Source: Paraburkholderia hospita (GTDB lineage: Bacteria; Pseudomonadota; Gammaproteobacteria; Burkholderiales; Burkholderiaceae). Taken from it: a stretch of DNA of 64,000 nt. Each line of letters begins with the position of its first letter. Position 1 is the stretch's first letter. Below, in pieces: positions 26,353 to 33,781 of the stretch. Location of the stretch: positions 62,001 through 126,000 of the forward strand of contig NZ_CP026106.1 of the NCBI RefSeq assembly GCF_002902965.1, read 5' to 3'. Under the pieces are notes generated by a model. It was not told where the DNA came from. It saw nothing but the letters and a program-made list of their open reading frames with translations, and did no database searches. A program made the position numbers and the translations under genes.

Positions 26353-26688
26353 GCTGGTTCCCCAACGTGTGTGCTCGGCTTTACTTTAGGTTTTGATAGT
26401 TTAGATGTCAAGTAAATTTGCGGGGATGGGGATGATGGGTTCGTGCCCTGTTTCGAGAGCGCCGCGCAACTATAGGAAATGCTTATCGTTTGAATAGTAA
26501 ACCGGTCTTGGACGCTATAGCCGCATCGCATCACTATCTCGTCACCCCTTGAGGAAATGACGGTGCAATAGCAAATGGTTGGCTTCCTTGAATTTCAAAA
26601 GAATGCCTTTCCGAAGCGCATCCAAGCCGTTCCAATGCGCGAGCACCGCCGCCACAACTGCCGCGGACCCCACTCGTCTAGGATATCT
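26353..26688. other. Intergenic region between the aminobenzoate operon and the MFS gene
   Basis: A 336-base divergent region. The left third holds the promoter/operator of the leftward operon. The rest is A/T-rich compared with the flanking operon and contains no convincing gene; it should carry the promoter of the rightward MFS gene, which I could not pick out with confidence. Confidence 0.6.
26380..26416 (-). promoter_or_regulatory. Promoter and probable MarR operator of the aminobenzoate operon
   Basis: Reading leftward, TTGACA (26406-26411) and TAAAGT (26383-26388) are separated by exactly 17 bases, a near-ideal sigma-70 promoter. The interval is framed by the inverted repeat TTTACTT (26380-26386) / AAGTAAA (26410-26416), with TTGA/TCAA inside it (26393-26396 and 26408-26411). 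A regulator bound here would cover both promoter boxes. Confidence 0.65.
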
Positions 26689-27885
26689 ATGTCTGCCCGA
26701 ACACCTGACCTGACGAGAGGGCTGACACTATTGTTTCCGCTCGCCTCAGGCGTCATCATCGCGAACATTTACTATTCACAACCGCTATTGGCCGCTATTG
26801 CGACTAGCTTCGGTTATGGTCCGGCTCGTCTTGGCTTCCTGGTTACGCTCACCCAACTCGGTTACGCTTGCGGCTTGCTATTGATCGTGCCACTCGGCGA
26901 CGTATTGAATCGGCGCACGCTCATCGTATCCTTGCTTCTGCTCACGGTGTTCGCGTTGCTCGCAGTAGCGCTGAGCCCTGACTTCAAACTGTTCGCTTCG
27001 GCAAGCATGCTACTCGGGGTGACCTCGTGCGCCGCGCAATTGCAAGTTCCGTTCGCCGCGTCGCTCGCATCCGACAACGAGCGTGGGCGCGTAGTAGGCA
27101 CCGTGATGAGTGGTTTGCTCCTTGGCATTCTGCTGGCGCGGACAGTCTCCGGAACCATCGCACAATTGGCGGGCTGGCGCATTGTTTATGGCGTCGCTGC
27201 ACTATTGATCCTGCTTCTGGTCGTGTGCCTCGTGCGAGCATTACCGCAAGACCGAAGAAGCGATCAACCCTGGCGCTATCGTCAGTTGCTGCGGTCTTTG
27301 CTGACACTGCTAGACCAACACCCAACGATCGGCCTGCGCTCGCTGTACGGTGCTCTGGGTTATGCCTGTTTCAGCATCTTCTGGACCGCACTGACGTTTC
27401 TTCTCAATGCCGCTCCTTACCACTACTCCGAGGCCCGGATCGGGCTGTTTGGTTTGGCCGGTGCCGCCGGTGCGCTCGCGGCCGGCTCGGCGGGGCGTAT
27501 GGCAGATCGCGGCCACGGGCATCGTGCGACCGGACTTTTTAGCAGCGCGATTCTGGCGTCGTTTGTGTTCATTTTCCTCGGTGCGCATTCACTTACGTCA
27601 TTGCTAGTTGGCGTTCTGCTTTTGGACGTGGGCGTGCAGGGCTTGCACATTTCCAATCAGGGTGTGATCTATGCACTCGCTCCGGATGCGCGGAGTCGAA
27701 TTACGACCATTTACCTGACCGGTTATTTCTTTGGCGGCGCAATTGGTTCAAGCGCGGCAACTGTGGCTTACTACAGAGCGGGTTGGTTGGGAGTTTGCGT
27801 TTCCGGTGCCTTGTTTTCGACCCTGTTGATCGGGACCTGGCTGGCGGCGCATCGGCAACAATGTCGCAGGCTCTCACTTCAATGA
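26689..27885 (+). CDS. MFS efflux transporter (DHA1, 12-TM, AraJ-like)
   Basis: A 398-residue transporter with about 12 hydrophobic segments. TM1 begins LTLLFPLASGVIIANIYYSQPLLAAIA, and the loop LVPLGDVLNRR after TM2 is the MFS motif A variant; a second AGRMADRGHG loop follows TM8. This resembles the YnfM/AraJ-like sugar- and drug-efflux branch. The frame is open upstream to 26575, but ATG 26689 begins the conserved part and has an AGGA element. Base composition is lower in G/C than in neighbouring operons. Substrate unknown; it may act with the hydrolase gene 204 bases downstream. Confidence 0.83.
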   Translation: MSARTPDLTRGLTLLFPLASGVIIANIYYSQPLLAAIATSFGYGPARLGFLVTLTQLGYACGLLLIVPLGDVLNRRTLIVSLLLLTVFALLAVALSPDFKLFASASMLLGVTSCAAQLQVPFAASLASDNERGRVVGTVMSGLLLGILLARTVSGTIAQLAGWRIVYGVAALLILLLVVCLVRALPQDRRSDQPWRYRQLLRSLLTLLDQHPTIGLRSLYGALGYACFSIFWTALTFLLNAAPYHYSEARIGLFGLAGAAGALAAGSAGRMADRGHGHRATGLFSSAILASFVFIFLGAHSLTSLLVGVLLLDVGVQGLHISNQGVIYALAPDARSRITTIYLTGYFFGGAIGSSAATVAYYRAGWLGVCVSGALFSTLLIGTWLAAHRQQCRRLSLQ

Positions 27886-28089
27886 GTTCGAGCAGTTCAA
27901 GCTTTATACGTTGAACTATCTCTACAGGCGCTCGGTTATCCATGCATGTTACCGCCTTCACTTCCTGGCAGAAATCTTAGGCGATTTGGCAGAAAACCCC
28001 GTCGCGTTGCCATATCGAAGTTCACTGGCTATCCCCATACTCGGCACACATGCAGGTGTCCCGGTCTCCCAAAACGAAAGCGAAGAACC

Positions 28090-29103
28090 ATGAATACGTT
28101 TATCAAGCCAGGAAATAGATTCGGCATACTTTCCAAACTTTTGTTTGTATCGATCGCCATTGTTGCGGGGTCATCGTTAGCCTCAACGGCAACATCCGCC
28201 GAAACCGGTAGTCCGCCTTCATCAGAAAAAAACCCCGCGCCGGACGACTATTTTCATACTGGTGCGGGCGCCCGATATTTACGCCGTGCCGACGGTGAAA
28301 TCGTCGTGCAATCCTTGCGTGGAAATATCACCGTGCTAATGGGTTCCGGCGGCAACATTACCGTCCTGTCGGGTAAGGATGGCAAATTTCTGGTCGACGC
28401 GGGCATTAGCAAATCGCAAGACAAACTGCAGGCCGCTCTCGACAAGATCAGTCCCGCACCGCTGAAATACGTGGTGAACACGCATTGGCATTGGGACCAT
28501 ACCGATGGCAACGCATGGATGCACGCAGCTGGCGCAACCATCGTTGCACACAAGAATACCTTGAGACATCTGACCGAGACCACGCATGTCAATGCATGGA
28601 ATTGGACCTTCGATCCGGTGCCGGCGGGCGCGCGCCCAACCCTGATTGTCGATAATGAAAAGACTTTCAACTTTGCAGGCACGACGATTGAAGTAGAAAA
28701 CTTCGGTGGTGGCCATACCGACGGCGATCTATGGGTCTACTTCAAAAAAGCAGATGTGCTGGCGCTTGGAGACACCTTCTGGAACGGATTTTATCCGTAT
28801 ATCGACAATGAAGATGGCGGCAATATCGACGGTGCGATTGAATGGGCCAACAAGGCTGTGGCATTTACGACAGACCACACCATCGTCATTCCCGGCCATG
28901 GCGCCGTGGGGACACGCGCTCAACTGATCGAATTCCGCGACATGTTGGTTACGGTCCGCAATAACGTCGCAGCCTTGAAATTGCAAGGCAAGTCACTGGA
29001 CGAGATCATAGCCGCCAAGCCGACTGCGGCCTTCGACGCCAAATGGGGGGATTTTGTGTTCAACGGCAGCCAATTCACAAAGATGGTCTACGACGGCCTG
29101 TAA
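28090..29103 (+). CDS. Secreted metallo-beta-lactamase-fold hydrolase
   Basis: A 337-residue protein with a signal peptide (about 1-37, A-T-S-A-E region) and a metallo-beta-lactamase domain. The metal motif HWHWDHTDG is near residue 137, the second histidine is in the FGGGHTDGDLW segment, aspartate in LALGDTFW, and the last histidine in IPGHGAVG. All ligands for a binuclear zinc site are present. This is the broad MBL-fold hydrolase family; beta-lactamase, lactonase or other esterase activity cannot be distinguished. Its base composition matches the A/T-richer islet. No ribosome site is obvious before the ATG. Confidence 0.83.
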   Translation: MNTFIKPGNRFGILSKLLFVSIAIVAGSSLASTATSAETGSPPSSEKNPAPDDYFHTGAGARYLRRADGEIVVQSLRGNITVLMGSGGNITVLSGKDGKFLVDAGISKSQDKLQAALDKISPAPLKYVVNTHWHWDHTDGNAWMHAAGATIVAHKNTLRHLTETTHVNAWNWTFDPVPAGARPTLIVDNEKTFNFAGTTIEVENFGGGHTDGDLWVYFKKADVLALGDTFWNGFYPYIDNEDGGNIDGAIEWANKAVAFTTDHTIVIPGHGAVGTRAQLIEFRDMLVTVRNNVAALKLQGKSLDEIIAAKPTAAFDAKWGDFVFNGSQFTKMVYDGL

Positions 29104-29204
29104 TAAAAAGCTCTGAGGACGCCGGCTATTTTCAGCGGCTTTTATGTTTCTTCGAGGCTGGGGTGACAAATGGGATGGTCTCGATGATGCGTAAATAGGA
29201 AGCC

Positions 29205-29430
29205 GTGTTGCACCTGGAAGCCTCGCTCAAAAAAAGTAGCTTGAGCCCTATGGATATTGAGGTCGTCAAACTGGTTGTCAGCGAGACTACCGGCACACCG
29301 ATAGGAAAAAGAATAGGTCTGGGCCGCGAAGGTATTTTGGCGTTGCGTCAGGGGCAGCCGTCGGGCGATGCGCGCAATGATGCGTTGGCCAAGTCTACGG
29401 CCTCTTTGCGTTTCCTCGTCCAGGCGTCAC
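29205..29430 (+). pseudogene. Remnant of an AhpD/carboxymuconolactone-decarboxylase-like gene lacking its active site
   Basis: A GTG-initiated frame encodes LEASLKKSSLSPMDIEVVKLVVSE, then jumps straight to IGKRIGLGREGILALRQGQPSGDARNDALAKSTASL. Both parts match the two halves of peroxidase-type CMD-family proteins (which typically read ...VNGC.YC.AAHT.IGK...). The stretch with the two redox cysteines and the histidine is missing without loss of frame, and the C-terminal end dissolves into unrelated sequence. The gene is therefore very probably dead. Interpretation from family memory, not an alignment. Confidence 0.55.
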
Positions 29431-29582
29431 GTAGCGTTCGACAACCACACTGCAAGTCGAACAATACCGATCAGCGCACCCGCGCCCACGATACTGAATC
29501 CGGCAGCACGGCGAATATAACGTGCAGCGTTTCCGCGTCGCCGGCGAGCATCCACATTTCTGCCGTTGAACCATACGTTCAT
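29427..29582 (-). CDS. Small possible membrane protein or LysE-like C-terminal remnant
   Basis: ATG at 29582 preceded by GGGAGTGAAACG opens 51 codons: a basic head (DARRRRGNAARYIRRA) then one hydrophobic segment (FSIVGAGALIGIVRLAVW). The pattern resembles the last helix of LysE-type exporters, so it may be debris. The ribosome site keeps a small real gene possible. Confidence 0.3.
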   Translation of the reverse strand: MNVWFNGRNVDARRRRGNAARYIRRAAGFSIVGAGALIGIVRLAVWLSNAT

Positions 29583-29851
29583 CGTTTCACTCCCGGTGTC
29601 TCCTTCAACCTGTGTTGAGGACATACACCGCCCGGCCGTCATGGGTGCGTGGACGTTCCAGTACGGTCAACGGTGGTGCAAGCTTTACGCGTTCGGCTCT
29701 CAAAACGACAAGCGATAAATTATTTGTACTACGAACAATATCGCGCGACCGATGACGATAGAAAACATGGATGCATTCGTCGCCTGTCAGATACCGCGAT
29801 GCGACTTCAAAGTCACAAACACGCACGTTGCGCCACCATACCACGTTTTCT

Positions 29852-29880
29852 TATCAAATGCGAATGATTCGCATTTGATA
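29852..29880. promoter_or_regulatory. 29-base perfect palindrome, candidate Fur or other operator
   Basis: TATCAAATGCGAA and TTCGCATTTGATA are perfect reverse complements around TGA. The centre GCGAATGATTCGC resembles Fur-box cores (GAATGATTC). It lies 214 bases upstream of the TonB receptor start, far for a simple operator, unless the transcript starts early. Confidence 0.5.
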
Positions 29881-30008
29881 GATTCGGTAAGAAACCTGGC
29901 TCACCCGGTCGAGGACCACGACCAGCAGGCGCAAACGCCAACCGCGCACGGATAACACGCTGTGGCGCGATGACTACTAAATGTACTAAACGGTCAAATT
30001 TCGTTGCA

Positions 30009-30027
30009 ATTGCGAATCGTTGTCATT
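30009..30027. promoter_or_regulatory. Weak Fur-box-like sequence before the TonB receptor
   Basis: ATTGCGAATCGTTGTCATT keeps part of the alternating hexamer pattern of Fur sites and lies 67 bases before the receptor ATG. The match is loose. Confidence 0.3.
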
Positions 30028-30094
30028 ACCATTCACCCGAAATTTCGCCACCGTTTGCACCAGGTGTTTCGCAACCCGCCTGCCATAACAACGA

Positions 30095-32275
30095 ATGAAG
30101 ATTCTGAAGTCTGACCATCACGCGCTTTCTACTCACCGTTTTTCCCGTTACCAGTCTGTTCTCGGCGCTGCGCTGCTCATCAGCGTCGGGCTTGCGCTAT
30201 CGACCGCACCGTCGCGCGCACACGCGGAGGACGCCGTTGCCGCAGACGCGACGCTTCCAACCGTCAGCGTGAAAGCGTCGGCTGATAACAATGCGGCGCA
30301 GGCCGACAAGATCAGTGCCGGTGCGCTCGGCACGCTCAAGCAGGTCGACACGCCGTTTTCGACGCACGTCGTGACGAGCGAAGAGGCGCAGGATCTGTTT
30401 GCGAACACGGCCAACGACCTGTTCCAGTACGACCCTGCCGTGTCGATCACAGGCACCAACGCCATCGGCGAAAACTCGACGTTCAACGTGCGAGGCATGC
30501 CGATCGACACGCTCAACAGCATCAAGGTCGATGGTCAGAGCTTCCCGTCGTGGGACACCGATCTCGCACTCGAACCGTTCGAGCAGGTGGAACTGCTGAA
30601 AGGGCTGTCCGGCTTCATGTACGGGTTTGGCTCGCCGGGCGGTATCGTCAATTACGTACTGAAGCGTCCGACCGACACGCCGTATCGCAGCTTTTCGGTG
30701 GGCTATCAGTCGGCGGGTGTGTTCAGCGAGAAGCTCGACGTCGGCGGCCGCTTTGGCACGGACGACCGGTTCGGCTACCGCTTCAACCTGGTCAACGAAG
30801 AAGGCAATACGGCCGAGGCAAATGGTCATCTGCGACGCCAGGTGGCGTCGGCGGCTCTGGACTTCCGCATTACGCCGGACCTGACCTGGACGGTCGACGC
30901 GTTCTACACGAAGCGCAAGCAGGAAGGCACGATCTTCGGCCTGATGTTCGGCTCGGACGCAGGCGGCATTCCTGACGCCAGTCTGGTCACGCACAATCTG
31001 TCGCAGCCGCAGAACTACTACCAGGTCGAAATGGCGTCGTTCGGAACGGGTCTCGACTATCGACTCTCCGAGAACTGGCACGCGAGCGTGAAGTACCGCT
31101 TCGCGAAGGAAAACCGCACGAACTCGGACAGTCTGCTGTATGTGTACGACACGGCGGGCGACTACTCCAACACGCTATATGCGGCGATGACGCGATACTT
31201 CTACCAGAACGTCGATGCGATGGTGGAAGGCAAGTTCAACACGGGCAGCATCAAGCACGATGTCGTTTTCGGTGCGGGATATCAATCGCAAGTCACCGAG
31301 TACGACAATAGCGAAGGCTGGAACGACGGGTATAGCCTTGGTGTCGGCAACATCTATAGCAGCACGTTCCTGACCAATGCCGACGTGCATATCGGCGAGA
31401 ACCTCTACAAGCAGTCCCGCACGACACAGGCCGCGGTCTACGCGAGCGACACCGTGCAGTTCACGCCGCGTATTTCGGCGCTGCTTGGCTTGCGGTACAC
31501 GCAGTTCCATCAGTTCACGTACGATCCGACGGGTGCGACCACGGCGAATTACAGCGCGTCTCCCGTGACGCCGACTGTGGCGTTGATGTACAAGACGGAC
31601 CCGTATTCGACGCTGTACGTCAGTTACGTCCAGTCGCTCGAGCAAGGTGGTTCGGCTGCGAACACCAACCTCAACTACCCGGCGACATTTGGTCCGCTGC
31701 GCAGCAAGCAGTACGAAGTCGGCTTCAAGACGGATCGCAGCAAGTGGGGCGCGAATCTGGCGCTGTTCCGCGTCGACCAGGGCTACTACTACACGAACTC
31801 GGCCAACATCTTCGTGCAGGACGGCACCAAGCGTTATACGGGCGTCGACGCGAGCGGCTGGCTTCAACTTGCCAGCGACTGGCGCGTGATGGGCGGCGTG
31901 ATGTGGCTCGATACCAAGGCCGTCGATATCGACGATCCGACCATCGAGGGCAAGCGCATCTATGGGGCGCCGCGATGGACAGTGACGGGCCGCGTCGAAT
32001 ACAACCCGTCGTACATGCGTCGTCTTACGCTGGCGTTCGGTGGCCGCTATGTCAGCGATATGGCCGTGGATGCTGCCAACACGCAATTCGTGCCGGCATA
32101 CACGGTGTTCGATCTGAGCGGCAAGTATGAAACGCGTATTGCGGGGAAAGAAGTGACGTTCCGCGCGGGTATCAACAATCTCTTGAACCGCCGTTACTGG
32201 ACGACCGCGTGGGGTTACTACGTCAGCCCGTCCGCGACGCGTACGGCGGTGGCTAGCGCGACCATGCAGTTCTAA
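30095..32275 (+). CDS. TonB-dependent siderophore receptor
   Basis: A 726-residue outer-membrane receptor. After the signal peptide (ends near AHAED, residue 45) comes the plug domain: FSTHVVTSEEAQDLFANT, VSITGTNAIGENSTFNVRGMP near residue 135, and EPFEQVELLKGLSGFMYGFGSPGGIVNYVLKRPT near residue 185. The barrel follows and ends ...VASATMQF, with the C-terminal phenylalanine needed for outer-membrane insertion. No N-terminal signalling (STN) domain is present, so this one is a transporter only. Substrate probably a ferric siderophore; the exact one cannot be told. Iron control is suggested by upstream sites. Confidence 0.9.
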   Translation: MKILKSDHHALSTHRFSRYQSVLGAALLISVGLALSTAPSRAHAEDAVAADATLPTVSVKASADNNAAQADKISAGALGTLKQVDTPFSTHVVTSEEAQDLFANTANDLFQYDPAVSITGTNAIGENSTFNVRGMPIDTLNSIKVDGQSFPSWDTDLALEPFEQVELLKGLSGFMYGFGSPGGIVNYVLKRPTDTPYRSFSVGYQSAGVFSEKLDVGGRFGTDDRFGYRFNLVNEEGNTAEANGHLRRQVASAALDFRITPDLTWTVDAFYTKRKQEGTIFGLMFGSDAGGIPDASLVTHNLSQPQNYYQVEMASFGTGLDYRLSENWHASVKYRFAKENRTNSDSLLYVYDTAGDYSNTLYAAMTRYFYQNVDAMVEGKFNTGSIKHDVVFGAGYQSQVTEYDNSEGWNDGYSLGVGNIYSSTFLTNADVHIGENLYKQSRTTQAAVYASDTVQFTPRISALLGLRYTQFHQFTYDPTGATTANYSASPVTPTVALMYKTDPYSTLYVSYVQSLEQGGSAANTNLNYPATFGPLRSKQYEVGFKTDRSKWGANLALFRVDQGYYYTNSANIFVQDGTKRYTGVDASGWLQLASDWRVMGGVMWLDTKAVDIDDPTIEGKRIYGAPRWTVTGRVEYNPSYMRRLTLAFGGRYVSDMAVDAANTQFVPAYTVFDLSGKYETRIAGKEVTFRAGINNLLNRRYWTTAWGYYVSPSATRTAVASATMQF

Positions 32276-32694
32276 GCAGGGCGCCGCGATAATCAGCGCA
32301 GAGAGACAAGGAAGCGACGGGCACACTGTGTCGTGTGACTGTCGCTTCTTCTAATGCGTCCAACGCATTCGACAGCACCAGGCAAACCTATCTTATTCGA
32401 ACGCTCATCGACAGATTGACGCTTCGGATACAGCCGAATGTACGTCATTGATTGACGCCTCCCGGGTGTCAGCTTCATTCGATGGCCTTCCTTGCAGATA
32501 ACAGATTAGTAATCGAGCGGCCAGATTATGGTCATCCGCGCTCGACAATAATCTAACCGTCACAAACCTGGTCCCAAGCCTGATGCACAACGGTAACTTG
32601 AATTCGCCGTGAGCGGATAAGGAACCGTTAAGTCTTTTGGACCTAATCTGAACGGGCATCTTTTTGAACCCGCTCATCAAGGAAGGAGAGTTCG
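32276..32694. other. Intergenic region
   Basis: 419 bases with no gene. It contains the hairpin at 32311-32348; beyond that nothing stands out except an A/T-rich stretch before the DUF4148 gene that should hold its promoter. Confidence 0.5.
32311..32348 (+). terminator. Hairpin, possible terminator after the TonB receptor
   Basis: GAAGCGAC (32311-32318) pairs with GTCGCTTC (32341-32348), with inner CACAC/GTGTG pairing. The T-run after it is short (TTCT), so termination may be inefficient. Confidence 0.5.
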
Positions 32695-32994
32695 ATGAAA
32701 ACCTCAATCACCGTCGCGATGCTGACTGCCGCGCTTTTAATGCCCGCAATCTCATACGCGAAGATCGATTCGAATGAAAGTACGACGCGCGCCGAAGTCA
32801 AGGCGCAAATTGTGCAAGCCGAGAAAGACGGCACGCTGCATCAATCGAAGGTGCACTATCCCGACTACAACGCAAGCGCGTCCATAGCTGCACGGCAATC
32901 GGCAAGTGACTACGGAACGATGCCGTTGAATTTTTCGCAGTCGGGATCGCCGGCGAAAGGCATGAGCGATAGCAAGCTATTCGAACATCATTGA
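32695..32994 (+). CDS. Small secreted DUF4148-type protein
   Basis: A 99-residue exported protein: signal peptide MKTSITVAMLTAALLMPAISYA, then TRAEVKAQIVQAEKDGTLHQSKVHYPDY and a polar tail ending SKLFEHH. The combination of T-R-A-(E/Q)-V...L..(L/A)E..G and a Y-P spot is the DUF4148 signature, a family essentially limited to Burkholderiales. AAGGAGAG precedes the ATG. Function unknown; such proteins are often numerous and differentially expressed. Confidence 0.8.
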   Translation: MKTSITVAMLTAALLMPAISYAKIDSNESTTRAEVKAQIVQAEKDGTLHQSKVHYPDYNASASIAARQSASDYGTMPLNFSQSGSPAKGMSDSKLFEHH

Positions 32995-33024
32995 TGAAAC
33001 AGCGTGCAGCCGAGTGGGGGATGT

Positions 33025-33759
33025 CTAACGTTTGATGGCCCAGTCTATTGCGGCATCGAACAATTGCTGGCCTGACTGCGAGAGGTTCGCGAAGGAGTCG
33101 TTGCTCATGAAGAACATCACGCGTCGGGCAGGCGCGAGCGTTTCGTAATCCATCGTCGCCCCCGTTTCGTAGGCAAAAATTGCGGCCTTGTCGGGCTGAC
33201 CGTAGACGCTTGCGATAATGGATGCGCCGAGGCCCGGCTTGCCCCAACTCATCACCGCCTGCTTCCCGTACACATTGACAACACCTGCCGGCAAGCCCGC
33301 AGCAATAGGATGCGGCGCATTCACCAGCCACAGATAACGCTCTTTTTCGGTCTCGCCGAAATCGACATCATGGCGCTTGCCGCTCATCGCCAGATCGTCG
33401 AGCAGATCGTTTTCCCAGGTGACGAGCGGCACGGGTAACGTCCGCCACCCAGGCAGCACATCCTTCGACGACACTGTCGACGATATGACGATCAGACCCG
33501 CGTCGCGCGCGAGTTCGGGGCGGTAGTCCTGATCGACGAGTTGGACTGAATAGCCTCGCGCGCCGAGATGCGCAGCAATGCGCTGATCGGTTGCAAGGTT
33601 GGGGCCGTTCAGTTGTACGACCATCACGATACTTTTCTGCGTGGTTTTGGTATTGGCGCGAGCGATGGAAGGTAAGAGCGCGGCAGTCGCGAGACCCAGC
33701 AGGGACGAGAGCGCATGGCGTCGCGTGTGATCGATCATGGCGGATTGATTGCGTTTCAT
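33025..33759 (-). CDS. Exported protein of unknown function next to a TonB receptor
   Basis: A 244-residue protein. The ATG at 33759 has GAGGAG upstream. The first 35 residues form a twin-arginine-like signal (HTRRHALSSLLGLATAALLPSIARA). The mature part looks like a Rossmann-type alpha/beta domain: KSIVMVVQLNGPNLATDQRIAAHLGARGYSVQLVDQDY, LIVISSTVSSKDVLPGWRTLPVPLVTWENDLLDDL, HPIAAGLPAG and ARRVMFFMSNDSFANLSQSGQQLFDAAIDWAIK. The layout (a class-I glutamine-amidotransferase-like flavodoxin-type fold, as in ThuA-like proteins) is only a guess. It starts 22 bases after the receptor stop, so it is probably the last gene of the iron-regulated unit. Confidence 0.6.
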   Translation of the reverse strand: MKRNQSAMIDHTRRHALSSLLGLATAALLPSIARANTKTTQKSIVMVVQLNGPNLATDQRIAAHLGARGYSVQLVDQDYRPELARDAGLIVISSTVSSKDVLPGWRTLPVPLVTWENDLLDDLAMSGKRHDVDFGETEKERYLWLVNAPHPIAAGLPAGVVNVYGKQAVMSWGKPGLGASIIASVYGQPDKAAIFAYETGATMDYETLAPARRVMFFMSNDSFANLSQSGQQLFDAAIDWAIKR

Positions 33760-33781
33760 GGTGAACTCCTCGTAGCCGGGT

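Larger units (their letters stand above)
29104..30094. other. Gene-poor, A/T-richer region with gene debris and regulatory sites
   Basis: Nearly 1 kb with no intact recognisable gene. It contains the CMD-family remnant, the small possible membrane ORF, and two candidate iron-regulatory sites (29852-29880 and about 30009-30027) ahead of the TonB receptor. A frame at 29649-29867 has no coding character. Confidence 0.6.

Noticed and set aside
28090..29103. Calling the secreted metallo-hydrolase a beta-lactamase
   Set aside because: The zinc ligands are present, but they are shared by many hydrolases in this fold, and nothing in the sequence identifies the substrate.
29649..29867. Open frame of 72 codons in the debris region
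   Set aside because: No ribosome site, no recognisable composition or motif, and it runs across the palindrome that looks regulatory.
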